Part shown: positions 7,656 through 16,457 of the stretch, in pieces
How the letters are laid out: each line of letters begins with the position of its first letter
How positions within the stretch are numbered: position 1 is the stretch's first letter
Source of the DNA: Terrimicrobiaceae bacterium
GTDB taxonomy: Bacteria; Verrucomicrobiota; Verrucomicrobiia; Chthoniobacterales; JAATET01
Assembly: GCA_028713285.1 (NCBI GenBank)
Contig: JAQTOP010000007.1
Coordinates: 1-64,000, forward strand
Length of the DNA stretch: 64,000 bases
Reading direction: 5' to 3'
The notes under the pieces: model-generated
What the model was told of the DNA's origin: nothing
Database searches by the model: none
What the model saw: the letters and a program-made list of their open reading frames with translations, nothing else
Made by a program: the position numbers and the translations under genes

Positions 7656-8813
7656 TCAGGTCCCGAGCAAATCCGCGCAGACTTTCGCTGCGTCGAAATG
7701 CTTCCCGGCGAACGCCCGCGCCGCCGTCGAGTGCCGTTCGTAATCCCCCGCGACCGCCGCAATCCCGCGCACCGCGCCGTCGAGATCGTCAAAAGCCAGC
7801 GCGCCTTCCCCGGCGGGGAGGTGCTCGCTCCAGCCCGTATCCTGCACGACGACGGGCCTGCCCAGCGCGAGGTAGCAGGCGCTGCGGCAACTGAACCATC
7901 CGCTGCGCGACTTCACGTAGCCGTTTTTTGCGATGCTCCATTCGGCCTTCGAGTTCGCCAGGAAATCGTGATACGTCGCGTAGTCCGGCAGGTGGACATC
8001 GGGTTCGATGATCGTCCAGCCCGCATCGTTCAACCGCTCGGTGGGCCGGTTGCGCCCGATGCCCTGGCCCATCGCGAGCACGAAGCGCTCGTTCGTATGC
8101 CGCGGCAGATCGACGAACCGGAGAAACTCGATGTCCTTGTTGCCGTAGGCCTCGCCGGCGAATTCCTGCGGCTTGTAGCTCGCCCAATTCATCACCGTCG
8201 TCCACGCGTCGCGCGCGACGTGATGCGCGCTCGGGGGCAGCAAATTCCTGCGCCACCAGTCGATGGCGATCGGCTGCACGGTTGGTTTCCATGCGATGCC
8301 GGCCGTCGGCACCTTGCAGCCGACGCGACCGACATTGAGGCCAAAGGTGAAATGCTGTTGGTGCGCGAGCACGTGGTCGCGATGCCGGCCGGGCTCGGTG
8401 AGTCCGATGTGGGTGAACATCGGATCGCCATCGACGAAGAGCTTGCACGGCACCGCCGATGTGACGTCGCGCAGCCAGCACGCGCCGGAGACGTTCACCA
8501 GCACGTCCGCCTCGCGGATCACGCGATCCGCATCGTCACCGGCAGGACCATGGTATTTGCCATCCGCCTCGTTGCGGTAGATCCACCGGTCGCCGAGGTC
8601 GAACTCGTGCATCACGCGCTCGAGGTAATTCACGTTATACGAGCAATCCGCCGACGGCTCCTCCTTGATCGGATCGTAGGCCCACGTTGCCGTGTCCTCG
8701 AGATACCAGACATCGTGGCCGAGTGCGCGGAAACCGAGGACGTATTGCAGGTAATCCCACGTCACGCCGCCGAAGGCGTATTGGCCGATGAGGCCCGTCA
8801 CGAGAATGCGCAT
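7656..8813 (-). CDS. Glycosyltransferase-like protein
   Basis: A 385-aa soluble protein with an N-terminal Rossmann-like start 'MRILVTGLIGQYAFGG' and a C-terminal half like a GT-B fold sugar-nucleotide domain: 'SRSGWFSCRSACYLALGRPVVVQDTG' resembles the GT4 'ESLACGTPVV' region. No standard EX7E motif is visible. It is a clear paralogue of the divergent gene at 8857: both contain 'AE(W/F)SIAKxGYVxSRxGWFS', 'DGDPxFT' and a 'QDTG' motif. Both may act on a surface glycan, since the dlt operon follows directly, but the substrate is unknown. Confidence 0.65.
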   Translation of the reverse strand: MRILVTGLIGQYAFGGVTWDYLQYVLGFRALGHDVWYLEDTATWAYDPIKEEPSADCSYNVNYLERVMHEFDLGDRWIYRNEADGKYHGPAGDDADRVIREADVLVNVSGACWLRDVTSAVPCKLFVDGDPMFTHIGLTEPGRHRDHVLAHQQHFTFGLNVGRVGCKVPTAGIAWKPTVQPIAIDWWRRNLLPPSAHHVARDAWTTVMNWASYKPQEFAGEAYGNKDIEFLRFVDLPRHTNERFVLAMGQGIGRNRPTERLNDAGWTIIEPDVHLPDYATYHDFLANSKAEWSIAKNGYVKSRSGWFSCRSACYLALGRPVVVQDTGWSEHLPAGEGALAFDDLDGAVRGIAAVAGDYERHSTAARAFAGKHFDAAKVCADLLGT

Positions 8814-8856
8814 CGCCGCAATCTACCCGGCGGCGGGCCGCGCGTCGATTTTGGAA

Positions 8857-10038
8857 ATGACGCCGCGGGTTCCTTCCCGCAAGCTCCGCAGCGTGTCCGG
8901 AAAAATCGTCATCGGCGTCGGCATCGCCTCGCACCCCATCTCCGCCGCCGGCAACACGTGGAACTCGCTCAACTGGGCGCTCGGCTTTCGCGATCTCGGC
9001 TGGGATGTCTGGATCACCGAGGCCATCGACGCCGACCGCTGCATCGACGCCGCATGGAGATCCGCGCCGGCCGAAACGAGTGTCAACGTCGCCTATTGGC
9101 GGGAGATCGTCGGCAAATTCGACCTGCAGGATCGGGCCACCCTGCTCATCGGTGGCGCCGCGCCCGGTCTGGATCGATTCCGCGATTTCTGCGCCGAAGC
9201 CGATTTGTTTTTGAACCTTTCCGGCCACTTCAAGAGCGATGCCGTGACCTTCCCGCGCGCTTTGAAAATCTACCAGGACGGCGATCCCGCGTTCACGCAA
9301 GTCTGGGCCGAAAGCTACGGCGTGGACATGAACTTCGCCGCGCACGACCGCTTCGTGACGGCCGGTTTGCGGCTCGGCCAGCCGGACACGTTCGCCCCGA
9401 CTTGCGGCATCGACTGGATTCCGACCTTCCCGCCGGTGGTGCTTGAATACTGGCCCTACGCGCCGCAGGAGGCCTTCGACCGCTTCACGAGTATCGCGCA
9501 TTGGGAGGGTTGCAAGAGCAGCGAGTGGCGCGGCGAATGGTTCCACGGCAAGCGCGAGGAGTTTGAAAAATTCACAGACGTGCCGCGCGCGGTTTCCCGC
9601 CCCATCGAGCTGGCGATGCACGTGCGCGACCACGCCGCCGAGCTGGGGCCCTTCCGCGAAGGCGGCTGGCGCTTTACCGAGGCCGGACCGATCTGCAGCA
9701 CGATCGAGGCCCACGGCGAATATATCCGCGGCTCGGCGGCGGAGTTCAGCATCGCCAAGGGCGGCTACGTGCTGTCCCGCGCAGGCTGGTTCAGCGACCG
9801 CGCCGTCTGCTACGCGGCTTCCGGGAAGCCGTTGGTCTCGCAGGATACGGGCGTGGGCGATTTGCTGCCGGTCGGCGAGGGCTTCCATCCCTTTCAAACG
9901 CCCGCCGAGGCCATCGCCGCCTGCGAGCGGGTGATCGCCGACTTTCCCGCGCAACAACGCGCCGCCCGCGCCCTGGCCGAGGAATATTTCGACAGCCGGA
10001 AAGTGCTCGCGCGGCTGATCGACCGGCTGAACTTCTAG
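8857..10038 (+). CDS. Glycosyltransferase-like protein, paralogue of the 7656-8813 gene
   Basis: A 393-aa protein from the ATG at 8857, which has a TTGGAA sequence just upstream; a GTG at 8893 is an alternative, and the longer ORF-track start (8788) would overlap the divergent gene. It begins 'KIVIGVGIASHPISAAGNTW' after a short leader and carries the same 'AEFSIAKGGYVLSRAGWFS' and 'KPLVSQDTGVGDLLPVGEG' elements as its divergent neighbour. The two were probably produced by an inverted duplication. Its stop codon shares the palindrome CTAG with the convergent HIT gene. Function beyond a glycosyltransferase-like fold cannot be assigned. Confidence 0.65.
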   Translation: MTPRVPSRKLRSVSGKIVIGVGIASHPISAAGNTWNSLNWALGFRDLGWDVWITEAIDADRCIDAAWRSAPAETSVNVAYWREIVGKFDLQDRATLLIGGAAPGLDRFRDFCAEADLFLNLSGHFKSDAVTFPRALKIYQDGDPAFTQVWAESYGVDMNFAAHDRFVTAGLRLGQPDTFAPTCGIDWIPTFPPVVLEYWPYAPQEAFDRFTSIAHWEGCKSSEWRGEWFHGKREEFEKFTDVPRAVSRPIELAMHVRDHAAELGPFREGGWRFTEAGPICSTIEAHGEYIRGSAAEFSIAKGGYVLSRAGWFSDRAVCYAASGKPLVSQDTGVGDLLPVGEGFHPFQTPAEAIAACERVIADFPAQQRAARALAEEYFDSRKVLARLIDRLNF

Positions 10039-10547
10039 AGCTTCGCCTGCTCGTCGAGCAACGCGCGATACACGCGATCCAGCGCGTCGGGCATGATGCG
10101 CGCGCCGGCGATGACCGGCATGAAATTCGAGTCGCCCTCCCAGCGCGGCACGATGTGAAAGTGCAGGTGCTCCGCGCAGCCCGCCCCGCCGGCGGAGCCG
10201 ATGTTCACGCCCACGTTGAAGCCCTGCGCGCGCACGACCGCACGGAGCAATTTTTGCGCGTGCAGGCAGAGTTCCCAAATCTCGAGGGACTCCTGCTCGT
10301 TGAGGTCCTCCATTCCGCCAACCTTTCGATACGGCACGGCCATCATGTGGCCGACCGTGTAGGGGTAGCGGTTGAGCATGAGAAAGGTCGCCTTGCGGCG
10401 CGTGACCACCTGGAACGCGGCGTCGTCCCCGGCATTCGCGGCCGCGAGCAGGAAGTCCCGCGGCGCATCGGGCGGGCGCTGAAAATATTCCACGCGCCAT
10501 GGCGACCACAGCGACTCCAGATGTTCCTTCGGAAAGCCCTCGCTCAT
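10035..10547 (-). CDS. HIT family protein (nucleotidyl hydrolase/phosphorylase)
   Basis: A 170-aa histidine-triad protein with the catalytic 'HLHFHIVPRW' motif (HxHxH) near residue 125 and an N-terminal 'LMLNRYPYTVGHMMAVPYRK' strand-helix typical of the Ap4A phosphorylase-like HIT branch. Such enzymes cleave AMP from nucleotide phosphoramidates or dinucleoside polyphosphates; which substrate is used cannot be told. The gene starts inside the lpxB stop region as ATGA (10544-10547) and is the last gene of the lpxI-lpxB run. Confidence 0.87.
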   Translation of the reverse strand: MSEGFPKEHLESLWSPWRVEYFQRPPDAPRDFLLAAANAGDDAAFQVVTRRKATFLMLNRYPYTVGHMMAVPYRKVGGMEDLNEQESLEIWELCLHAQKLLRAVVRAQGFNVGVNIGSAGGAGCAEHLHFHIVPRWEGDSNFMPVIAGARIMPDALDRVYRALLDEQAKL

Positions 10548-11680
10548 TGCGCGGCGAGATTACCATCCGCCGGCAGGGCGTCGAGCACCGCCCGCGCAGC
10601 CCGCCCGCTCGCGCCCGCGCCCTCGAGCATCGCCACGCCGTCCGCCAGCTCCGCCGCGAGGCGCGCGCGAGCTTCGGCGTCGTTCAGCAGGCGCAGGGCC
10701 TCGTCGGCGAGCGCGCCGGGTGTCGCGGCATCCTGGATGAATTCGCGCACGACCGTTCGCCCGGCGAGAAGGTTGACGATGCCGAGGTGCTTCACCCTCA
10801 CGAGCCGACGGCCGACCTCGTAGGTGAGCCACGCCGTTTTATAGACGAGCGCATGCGGCAGGCCGAAGCACGCCGCCTCGAGCGTGGCCGTGCCCGAGCA
10901 GACGATGCCGGCTCCGGCCCGCTGCATCAGCCCGTGCGCGCCTCCGGCATGAATCTCGATCGGCACGCCGCGCGCCATTTCGCGCATCGTCGCGGCATGC
11001 GCCTCGCTCGCGGCGGCGGATTCGAATCGCACGTCGGGCCGCGATTCCGCCACGCGCCGCGCCGCGCCCACCATCGCCGGAAAAATTCGCTTCACTTCGC
11101 GTTCGCGGCTGCCGGGGAACAGCCCGAGCAGCAGCGGATCGCGCGCGACCGGCAGGCGATCCCTCGCCATCTGCTCGACGATGGGATGGCCGACGAACTC
11201 CGTGCGCAGGCCCGACTGTTCGTAGAGTGGTTTTTCGAACGGGAAGATGCAAAGCATGAGGTCGAGCCACCCGGCCATCTTCGGGATGCGCGCGCGGTTC
11301 CACGCCCAAACCTGCGGGCTGACGTAATAGAGGATTTGCAGACCGGGCTGCCGCGCGCGCAGCGCTTTCGCAAGGCGCAGATTGAAGCCCGGGTAATCGA
11401 CGAGCAGCACGGCGTCGGGACGCAGCCGGGCGATGTCGGCGAGCATGCGATCGAACTTCGCGCGGAAGTAGCCGTAGTGTTTCAGCACGTCCCACAGGCC
11501 CAGCACGCCGGCCTCGGCGATCCATTCATCGAACGGCTCCGCCGCGAGGGGACGCATCGCCGGACCGCCGGCGCCCGCGAATTCGACCGACGGATCGAGT
11601 TTGCGCAGCGCGCGCATCAGCTCGGCGGCGCGCGCATCCCCGCTCGCCTCGCCGGCGACGATCCAGATTTTCCGGGTCAC
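10544..11680 (-). CDS. lpxB: Lipid-A-disaccharide synthase
   Basis: Joins UDP-2,3-diacylglucosamine and lipid X to form the lipid A disaccharide at the inner face of the inner membrane. The protein begins 'VTRKIWIVAGEASGDARAAEL', the LpxB signature for the N-terminal GT-B domain. It also has 'VLLVDYPGFNLRLAKAL', 'YYVSPQVWAWNRARIPKM' and 'VCSGTATLEAACFGLPHALVYK', all family hallmarks. The ORF track start adds 43 spurious residues; the GTG at 11680 overlaps the upstream stop as GTGA and gives the usual length (378 aa). It shows that the organism makes an outer membrane with lipid A. Confidence 0.94.
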   Translation of the reverse strand: MTRKIWIVAGEASGDARAAELMRALRKLDPSVEFAGAGGPAMRPLAAEPFDEWIAEAGVLGLWDVLKHYGYFRAKFDRMLADIARLRPDAVLLVDYPGFNLRLAKALRARQPGLQILYYVSPQVWAWNRARIPKMAGWLDLMLCIFPFEKPLYEQSGLRTEFVGHPIVEQMARDRLPVARDPLLLGLFPGSREREVKRIFPAMVGAARRVAESRPDVRFESAAASEAHAATMREMARGVPIEIHAGGAHGLMQRAGAGIVCSGTATLEAACFGLPHALVYKTAWLTYEVGRRLVRVKHLGIVNLLAGRTVVREFIQDAATPGALADEALRLLNDAEARARLAAELADGVAMLEGAGASGRAARAVLDALPADGNLAAQ

Positions 11681-12627
11681 GGCGGCGCCGGCAGCGATTG
11701 TTTCCTTGGATCCGCCGCCTCGATCCGGCGCGTGATTTCCAGTGCGATCTCGAGCGCGACCGCGCCCTCCCGCCCGGATACGCGCGGCTGCAAGCCGTTC
11801 CGCGCGCAATCGAGGAAGGACGTAAGCTGATTGCGCAGCGCGTCGCCTTTTTGCACCTCGACCTTTTCGCGGCTGATCTTTCCGTTCTCGAGTCGATACA
11901 TCACGCCGGCCTGATTCTGGTAATCGAGCGAGAGGTAAGCGTTCTCTTGAAAGACGCGGATCTTTCGCAGTTTGTCGCTGCTGATTCGGCTGGCGGTCAC
12001 GTTCGCGACGCAGCCATTTTCGAAGCGGAAGCGGACGTTCGCGATGTCCTCGCCCTTGCTCAGCACCGAGATGCCGACGGGATCCATGCTCTGGATGGGC
12101 GAGCGGACGAGATGCAGGATGATCTCGATGTCGTGGATCATCAGGTCGAGCACGACACCGATGTCCGTGCTGCGATTGGGGTAGGGCGAGAGTCGCGTGA
12201 CCTCCAGGAAGCGCGGATTCTCGAGCTTCGCTTCGAGGGCGGCGAGCGCGGGATTGAAACGCTCGATGTGGCCCACCTGCAGCACGCAGCCGTGCTCGTG
12301 TGCGAGGCGCGCCAGCTCGTGGGCATCGGCGGCGTTTTCGGCGATCGGCTTCTCGACGAGCAGGTGCCTGCCGTGAGCGAGGAGGAATTTGCCGATCTCG
12401 AAGTGCGTGGATGTCGGCGTGCAGACCGTTGCGGCATCGACCCGCGCGGCGAAGTCCTCGAGGGATGCCGCCGCGGGCACGCGGAATTTTTTGGACGCGG
12501 CCCGGGCGGCTGCGGGATCCGCATCGTAAACCGCCGTCAATTCGCTATCCGGCAGCTCCGAGTAGGCGCGCACGTGATGCATGCCCATGTGCCCGGCGCC
12601 GACGACTCCCGTGCGAATCCTGCTCAT
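11677..12627 (-). CDS. Gfo/Idh/MocA family sugar dehydrogenase
   Basis: A 316-aa NAD(P)-dependent oxidoreductase. 'TGVVGAGHMGMHHVRAY' is the Rossmann dinucleotide site, 'HLLVEKPIA' carries the conserved EKP motif, and 'LDLMIHDIEIILHL' contains the D...H active-site motif. It lies between lpxI and lpxB with 4-base overlaps on both sides, so it is almost certainly part of lipid A production. In some bacteria a relative, GnnA, oxidises the 3-hydroxyl of UDP-GlcNAc before transamination by GnnB to make amide-linked lipid A; no gnnB aminotransferase is visible here. The assignment to GnnA is therefore open. Confidence 0.85.
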   Translation of the reverse strand: MSRIRTGVVGAGHMGMHHVRAYSELPDSELTAVYDADPAAARAASKKFRVPAAASLEDFAARVDAATVCTPTSTHFEIGKFLLAHGRHLLVEKPIAENAADAHELARLAHEHGCVLQVGHIERFNPALAALEAKLENPRFLEVTRLSPYPNRSTDIGVVLDLMIHDIEIILHLVRSPIQSMDPVGISVLSKGEDIANVRFRFENGCVANVTASRISSDKLRKIRVFQENAYLSLDYQNQAGVMYRLENGKISREKVEVQKGDALRNQLTSFLDCARNGLQPRVSGREGAVALEIALEITRRIEAADPRKQSLPAPP

Positions 12628-13436
12628 GGCTCGACTCCGAAGAGGGTGATCCTGTTGCGCTCGGCGCAGGCGCAGACCTGCTCCCTGCCGAGCAGCAGCA
12701 CGGCGCCGGCCTCGGCCACGATGCCCTGCAATCCCACGCGGGCTGCGGTCTCGACGGTCTGCTCGCCAATCACCGGCACGTCGAAGCGCAGGTCCTGGCC
12801 CGGTTTGGAGACCTTTACCGCGAGGCCGCCGCCACGCCCGAGGCGTCCGCCACGCTCGATGGCGTCGTTGGTGCCTTCGAAGGCTTCGACCGCGAGCACG
12901 GTGCCATTTTTGACGACAACGGTTTGTCCGATGTCGAGCCGGCTCGTCTCCTTCGCGATGCGCACGCCGAATGCGGCGTCCTCGAGCCCGCGATCCTTCA
13001 ATTTCGGACCCGCGATGTGGCCGGCTGGGGCGAGCTGGTCGTCGAGGAATGTGGTGGCCGGAAGCAGCTCGATGCCTATTTTTGCAAGCGCATCGGCGAT
13101 GGCACCGAAGAGCGTCGCGGCGTTGCGTTCCTTGATCGTGGCGAGGAGGAGCAGCGCCTTCACATCGGGGCGCAAATCGAATAGATTTTTCGGGGCGATC
13201 TGGCCGGCCATGATCGCATGCTGCGCGCCGGATGCCTTCGCGGCGTCGAGCATTTTGCCAAGCTGGCCGACGCGCATCCAGGCCGTCGTGTCGCCCAGGG
13301 CGGCGGCCTCCGGGCGCGTCTCACCCTCGAACGCGGCAATGGCAATGTGGGCGACTCCCGCCTTGCGCGCGGCCCGCACGACGAGCTCTGGATAATGGCC
13401 GCTGCCGGCGATGAGGAATAGCCTCGGTGTCTGCAA
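12624..13436 (-). CDS. lpxI: UDP-2,3-diacylglucosamine pyrophosphatase LpxI
   Basis: Hydrolyses UDP-2,3-diacylglucosamine to lipid X, replacing LpxH in many non-proteobacterial Gram-negatives. The 270-aa protein matches the LpxI (DUF1009) layout: 'FLIAGSGHYPELVVRAAR' at the N-terminus, 'HAIMAGQIAPKNLFDLRPD', then the C-terminal domain with 'QTVVVKNGTVLAVEAFEGTND' and 'FDVPVIGEQTVE'. It opens the three-gene lpxI-dehydrogenase-lpxB block; its stop overlaps the next ATG. Sixty-nine bases separate it from the membrane protein gene downstream of tilS, too short to exclude readthrough. Confidence 0.93.
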   Translation of the reverse strand: MQTPRLFLIAGSGHYPELVVRAARKAGVAHIAIAAFEGETRPEAAALGDTTAWMRVGQLGKMLDAAKASGAQHAIMAGQIAPKNLFDLRPDVKALLLLATIKERNAATLFGAIADALAKIGIELLPATTFLDDQLAPAGHIAGPKLKDRGLEDAAFGVRIAKETSRLDIGQTVVVKNGTVLAVEAFEGTNDAIERGGRLGRGGGLAVKVSKPGQDLRFDVPVIGEQTVETAARVGLQGIVAEAGAVLLLGREQVCACAERNRITLFGVEP

Positions 13437-13505
13437 GATTCAGAAATCTATCGCAAATTGGCATGTGGCTTGTCGAGACATGCACTCGGCGCCCGCGCCG
13501 GGCCG

Positions 13506-14201
13506 TCAGGTGAGCGGTTGAACGGTCGTGTCGTCCGGCACGTTGACGCTCCGCTCGGCGAGGGTCGTGATGATGAGAACCCAGAAAACCTGAATGAGCA
13601 CAGCGACCGGAATCTGGAGCGGCGACGGCATGAAATAGACCAGGCTGACCCCCGGAATCCAAATGCACCACCCGGCAACGATGAGCGGGAAGACGCGCCC
13701 GAAAAAAAATTCGAGGGTCACGATTCCGCGCAGCGACTCGATCCGGAATCTCGAATCGCGCCAATGCAGATATCCGATGACCAGAGGCGCGGCAAAAAAC
13801 GGCGAAAAGAGCAACTGATCGACCGCCATCTTGAGCAGGACGGTACGCAGGTCGCTGCCGCCTCCAAACCACGCCAGTTGCAGGCGGTAGAAACCATCGA
13901 CGATCATTCCCATGCAGCCCCAGAACGGGGCGACGGTGAGAAAATTCCACAGATTCGCACGGGTGAACCGGCCATGCTGGAAGAACGCGATCCGCAGCAG
14001 CTCGGGCAGCAGGGCTGCCGCGATGAGATAGGAGACGAAGGCGAAGGGATATCCCACTTCCTGCTTGAATCGCGCGATGCCACCGAGCAGCCCGCGCGTG
14101 TCATCGCTCCAGAGATAGAGCGCGAGGAAGCCGAGCATCAGCGCCTGGAGGAGCAGACCGGGCATCAGGTTTGTGCGTGCCGCCATCCCCGCCTTCCGCA
14201 T
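13506..14201 (-). CDS. Mpv17/PMP22-like integral membrane protein (tentative)
   Basis: A 231-aa protein with four to six hydrophobic segments. The ORF track start is 57 codons too early; the ATG at 14201 lies 15 bases after the tilS stop. The middle part 'LLKMAVDQLLFSPFFAAPL' and the C-terminal run ending 'QVFWVLIITTLAER' resemble the Mpv17/PMP22 family pattern, in which a 'KxxxDQ...P' motif is followed by two helices with W..P. That family is best known from eukaryotic organelles and its bacterial members are uncharacterised. I saw the similarity by eye only. No enzymatic motif is present. Confidence 0.6.
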   Translation of the reverse strand: MRKAGMAARTNLMPGLLLQALMLGFLALYLWSDDTRGLLGGIARFKQEVGYPFAFVSYLIAAALLPELLRIAFFQHGRFTRANLWNFLTVAPFWGCMGMIVDGFYRLQLAWFGGGSDLRTVLLKMAVDQLLFSPFFAAPLVIGYLHWRDSRFRIESLRGIVTLEFFFGRVFPLIVAGWCIWIPGVSLVYFMPSPLQIPVAVLIQVFWVLIITTLAERSVNVPDDTTVQPLT

Positions 14202-14215
14202 GGCCGAACGAAATG

Positions 14216-15196
14216 TCACGGCCGCTCGAGAAAAATATTCCCCTGTCGGCGGCGCGCATGGCAACCGCCGGGGAGGCTCACCTTCGCGGGGCCCGTTGTG
14301 GCGTCGAGGAGCGAAAGGACGCGCTCGGTTTCCGCAAACCCGGCCTCGTCGATCCCCGAGCGATCCAGCCACCGGCGCACCAGCCGCCGGCGCAGCGCGA
14401 GCGGGACCGCCGTCAACGCCCGCACCGATAAATCGGGCTCGACGCCGAATCGCTCCACCTCGGCGCGCAGCCAGTCGTCCTCGGCGGCGAGGATTCCCGC
14501 TGCGCGCAGGATCGCATCGGGAAAGGATGGACCGAATGCCTCCGCCAGCACCGGCATCACGCGATGACGCATGCGATTGCGCGAATGTGCGAGGTCGCGA
14601 TTGGTGGCATCCTCGCGCCAGGCGAGCCTCTTCGCCTCGAGATAGGTATCGATCTCGTTGCGCCGAATGTGGAGCATGGGGCGCATCATCTTCAACTCAA
14701 CGCCCGCGATTTTCTGGATCGATACCGGGCGCATGCCGGCGATTCCGGACGCGCCGCTCCCGCGCAGAAAATTGAACAGGCAGGTTTCGATCTGGTCTTC
14801 GGCATGATGCGCGAGAAATACGGTGCGGCATCGCTCCCGGCGCGCAACGCCAGCAAAAAATATCCGCCGCATCTCGCGCGCCGCATGCTCGAGGGAAAGG
14901 CCGCGTTCCCGCGCGTAGAGCCGCACTTCGGCGCGACCGGTCACACAGCGGAGACTGAGGCGTCCAGCCAGACGCTCGACGAATTTCGCATCGGCCCGCG
15001 ACACTGCGCCGCGGAGCCGGTGGTCGAGATGGACGACGGTGAGTTTGCGCCAGCCGAGCGCGTGCATGCCGTGGAGCAGGGCGGCCGAGTCGCGGCCGCC
15101 CGAGACGGCGACCAGGGCGCGACGGGTTTTTGGCCATGCCCCAAGACCCGCCGCGAGCCGATCAAGAAACGGATCAGGCAATGCGGTCGCTTCCAA
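14216..15196 (-). CDS. tilS: tRNA(Ile)-lysidine synthase
   Basis: Adds lysine to cytidine 34 of the CAU-anticodon isoleucine tRNA so that it reads AUA. The 326-aa protein has the PP-loop 'AVSGGRDSAALLHGM' at residues 30-44, 'VVHLDHRLRG' and 'FLAHHAEDQIETCLFNFLRG', all TilS signatures. The usual second C-terminal domain seems short or absent, as in compact TilS forms. The start lies 23 bases inside the end of serS, which implies translational coupling. Confidence 0.92.
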   Translation of the reverse strand: MEATALPDPFLDRLAAGLGAWPKTRRALVAVSGGRDSAALLHGMHALGWRKLTVVHLDHRLRGAVSRADAKFVERLAGRLSLRCVTGRAEVRLYARERGLSLEHAAREMRRIFFAGVARRERCRTVFLAHHAEDQIETCLFNFLRGSGASGIAGMRPVSIQKIAGVELKMMRPMLHIRRNEIDTYLEAKRLAWREDATNRDLAHSRNRMRHRVMPVLAEAFGPSFPDAILRAAGILAAEDDWLRAEVERFGVEPDLSVRALTAVPLALRRRLVRRWLDRSGIDEAGFAETERVLSLLDATTGPAKVSLPGGCHARRRQGNIFLERP

Positions 15197-16442
15197 AATA
15201 GCGGTGGAGCGGTTCGGGCAGGCGGATCGAGCCGTCCGGCTGCAGGCCGCTCTCGATCAGTGCGACGTAGAGGCGCGCGAGCGCGGTGCCCGAGCCATTG
15301 AGCGTGTGGCAAAAGCGGTTTTTTCCGGCGGCGTCCTTGAATCGCAGATTCATGCGGCGGGCCTGGTAGTCGCCGAAATTTGAACAGCTCGACACTTCAA
15401 GATAAGCCTGCTGGCCGGGGGACCACACCTCGATGTCGTAGGTTTTTTGCGAACCGAAGCCGAGGTCGCCCGTGCAAAGCTCGATCACGCGGTAGTGCAG
15501 GCCGAGGACTTGAAGCGCATGCTCGGCGTCCGCGGTGAGGGATTCCAGTTCGGTGGCCGATGTCTCGGGCGTCGCAATTTTGACGAGTTCAACCTTGTCG
15601 AACTGGTGCATGCGGATGAGCCCGCGTGTGCCGAGGCCGGCCGAGCCCGCCTCTCGGCGGAAGCACGGGGTGTATGCCGCGAATTTAAGAGGCAGCTCGG
15701 CGAGCGGCACCAGTTCGTCGCGAAGGAGATTGGTCACGGGCACCTCGGCGGTCGGCGCGAGAAACAGCTCCCCGCCATCCACGCCATACATGTCCTCCTC
15801 GAATTTCGGAAGCTGGCCGGTGCCGATCATGCAGTCGCGGCGAACGAGAAATGGCGGGCTGGCTTCTACGTAGCCGTTCGCGCCGGTATGCAGATCGAGC
15901 AGGAAGGAAATCAGCGCCCGTTCGAGCCGCGCGCCAGCTCCCGTAAAGCAGACAAATCCGCTGCCGCTGATCTTCGCGGCGCGGCCGAAATCGAAAAGGC
16001 GCAACCGCTCGCCGATGGCGACGTGGTCCTCCACCCGCTCCAATGCAGGCTTCCCGCCCCACTCGCGCAGGATGGGATTCTCGCCGGATCCAGCACCATG
16101 CGGCACATCGGCGGCGGGCAGATTCGGGATGCAAAGGAGGAGATCGTGCTGCTTTTCGTCGTAGTCGGTCGCGGCGCGATGAAGCGCATCCATGCGATCT
16201 CCGAAGCCCTTCACCTCCGCCTCAATGGCGGAGGAATCCAAACCCTTCGCGCGGAGGGCGCCGATTTCCGCGCTCAGGCGTTTGCGGTCCGCCTGGAGCT
16301 GCTGGAGCTGCGTCTCGGTTTCCCGTCGATGGCGGTCGCACGTGAGCACCGCATCGACCCGCGCGGAAAAATCGCCGCCCCGGCTGGCGAGGCGCGATTT
16401 GACTTCGTCCGGATTTTCGCGAATGAGGCGGATGTCGAGCAT
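15174..16442 (-). CDS. serS: Seryl-tRNA synthetase
   Basis: Charges tRNA(Ser) with serine. The 422-aa protein has the N-terminal coiled-coil arm (about residues 35-100, 'ETETQLQQLQADRKRLSAEI') and a class II core: 'CFRREAGSAGLGTRGLIRMHQF' is motif 2 and 'SGTALARLYVALIES' is motif 3. The start 'MLDIRLIRENPDEVKSRL' is the standard SerS N-terminus. It heads a minus-strand run serS-tilS-membrane protein. The intergenic region upstream holds an inverted ACAGGAT-type repeat. Confidence 0.96.
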   Translation of the reverse strand: MLDIRLIRENPDEVKSRLASRGGDFSARVDAVLTCDRHRRETETQLQQLQADRKRLSAEIGALRAKGLDSSAIEAEVKGFGDRMDALHRAATDYDEKQHDLLLCIPNLPAADVPHGAGSGENPILREWGGKPALERVEDHVAIGERLRLFDFGRAAKISGSGFVCFTGAGARLERALISFLLDLHTGANGYVEASPPFLVRRDCMIGTGQLPKFEEDMYGVDGGELFLAPTAEVPVTNLLRDELVPLAELPLKFAAYTPCFRREAGSAGLGTRGLIRMHQFDKVELVKIATPETSATELESLTADAEHALQVLGLHYRVIELCTGDLGFGSQKTYDIEVWSPGQQAYLEVSSCSNFGDYQARRMNLRFKDAAGKNRFCHTLNGSGTALARLYVALIESGLQPDGSIRLPEPLHRYFGSDRIA

Positions 16443-16457
16443 GCTGCGAAAAATTTA

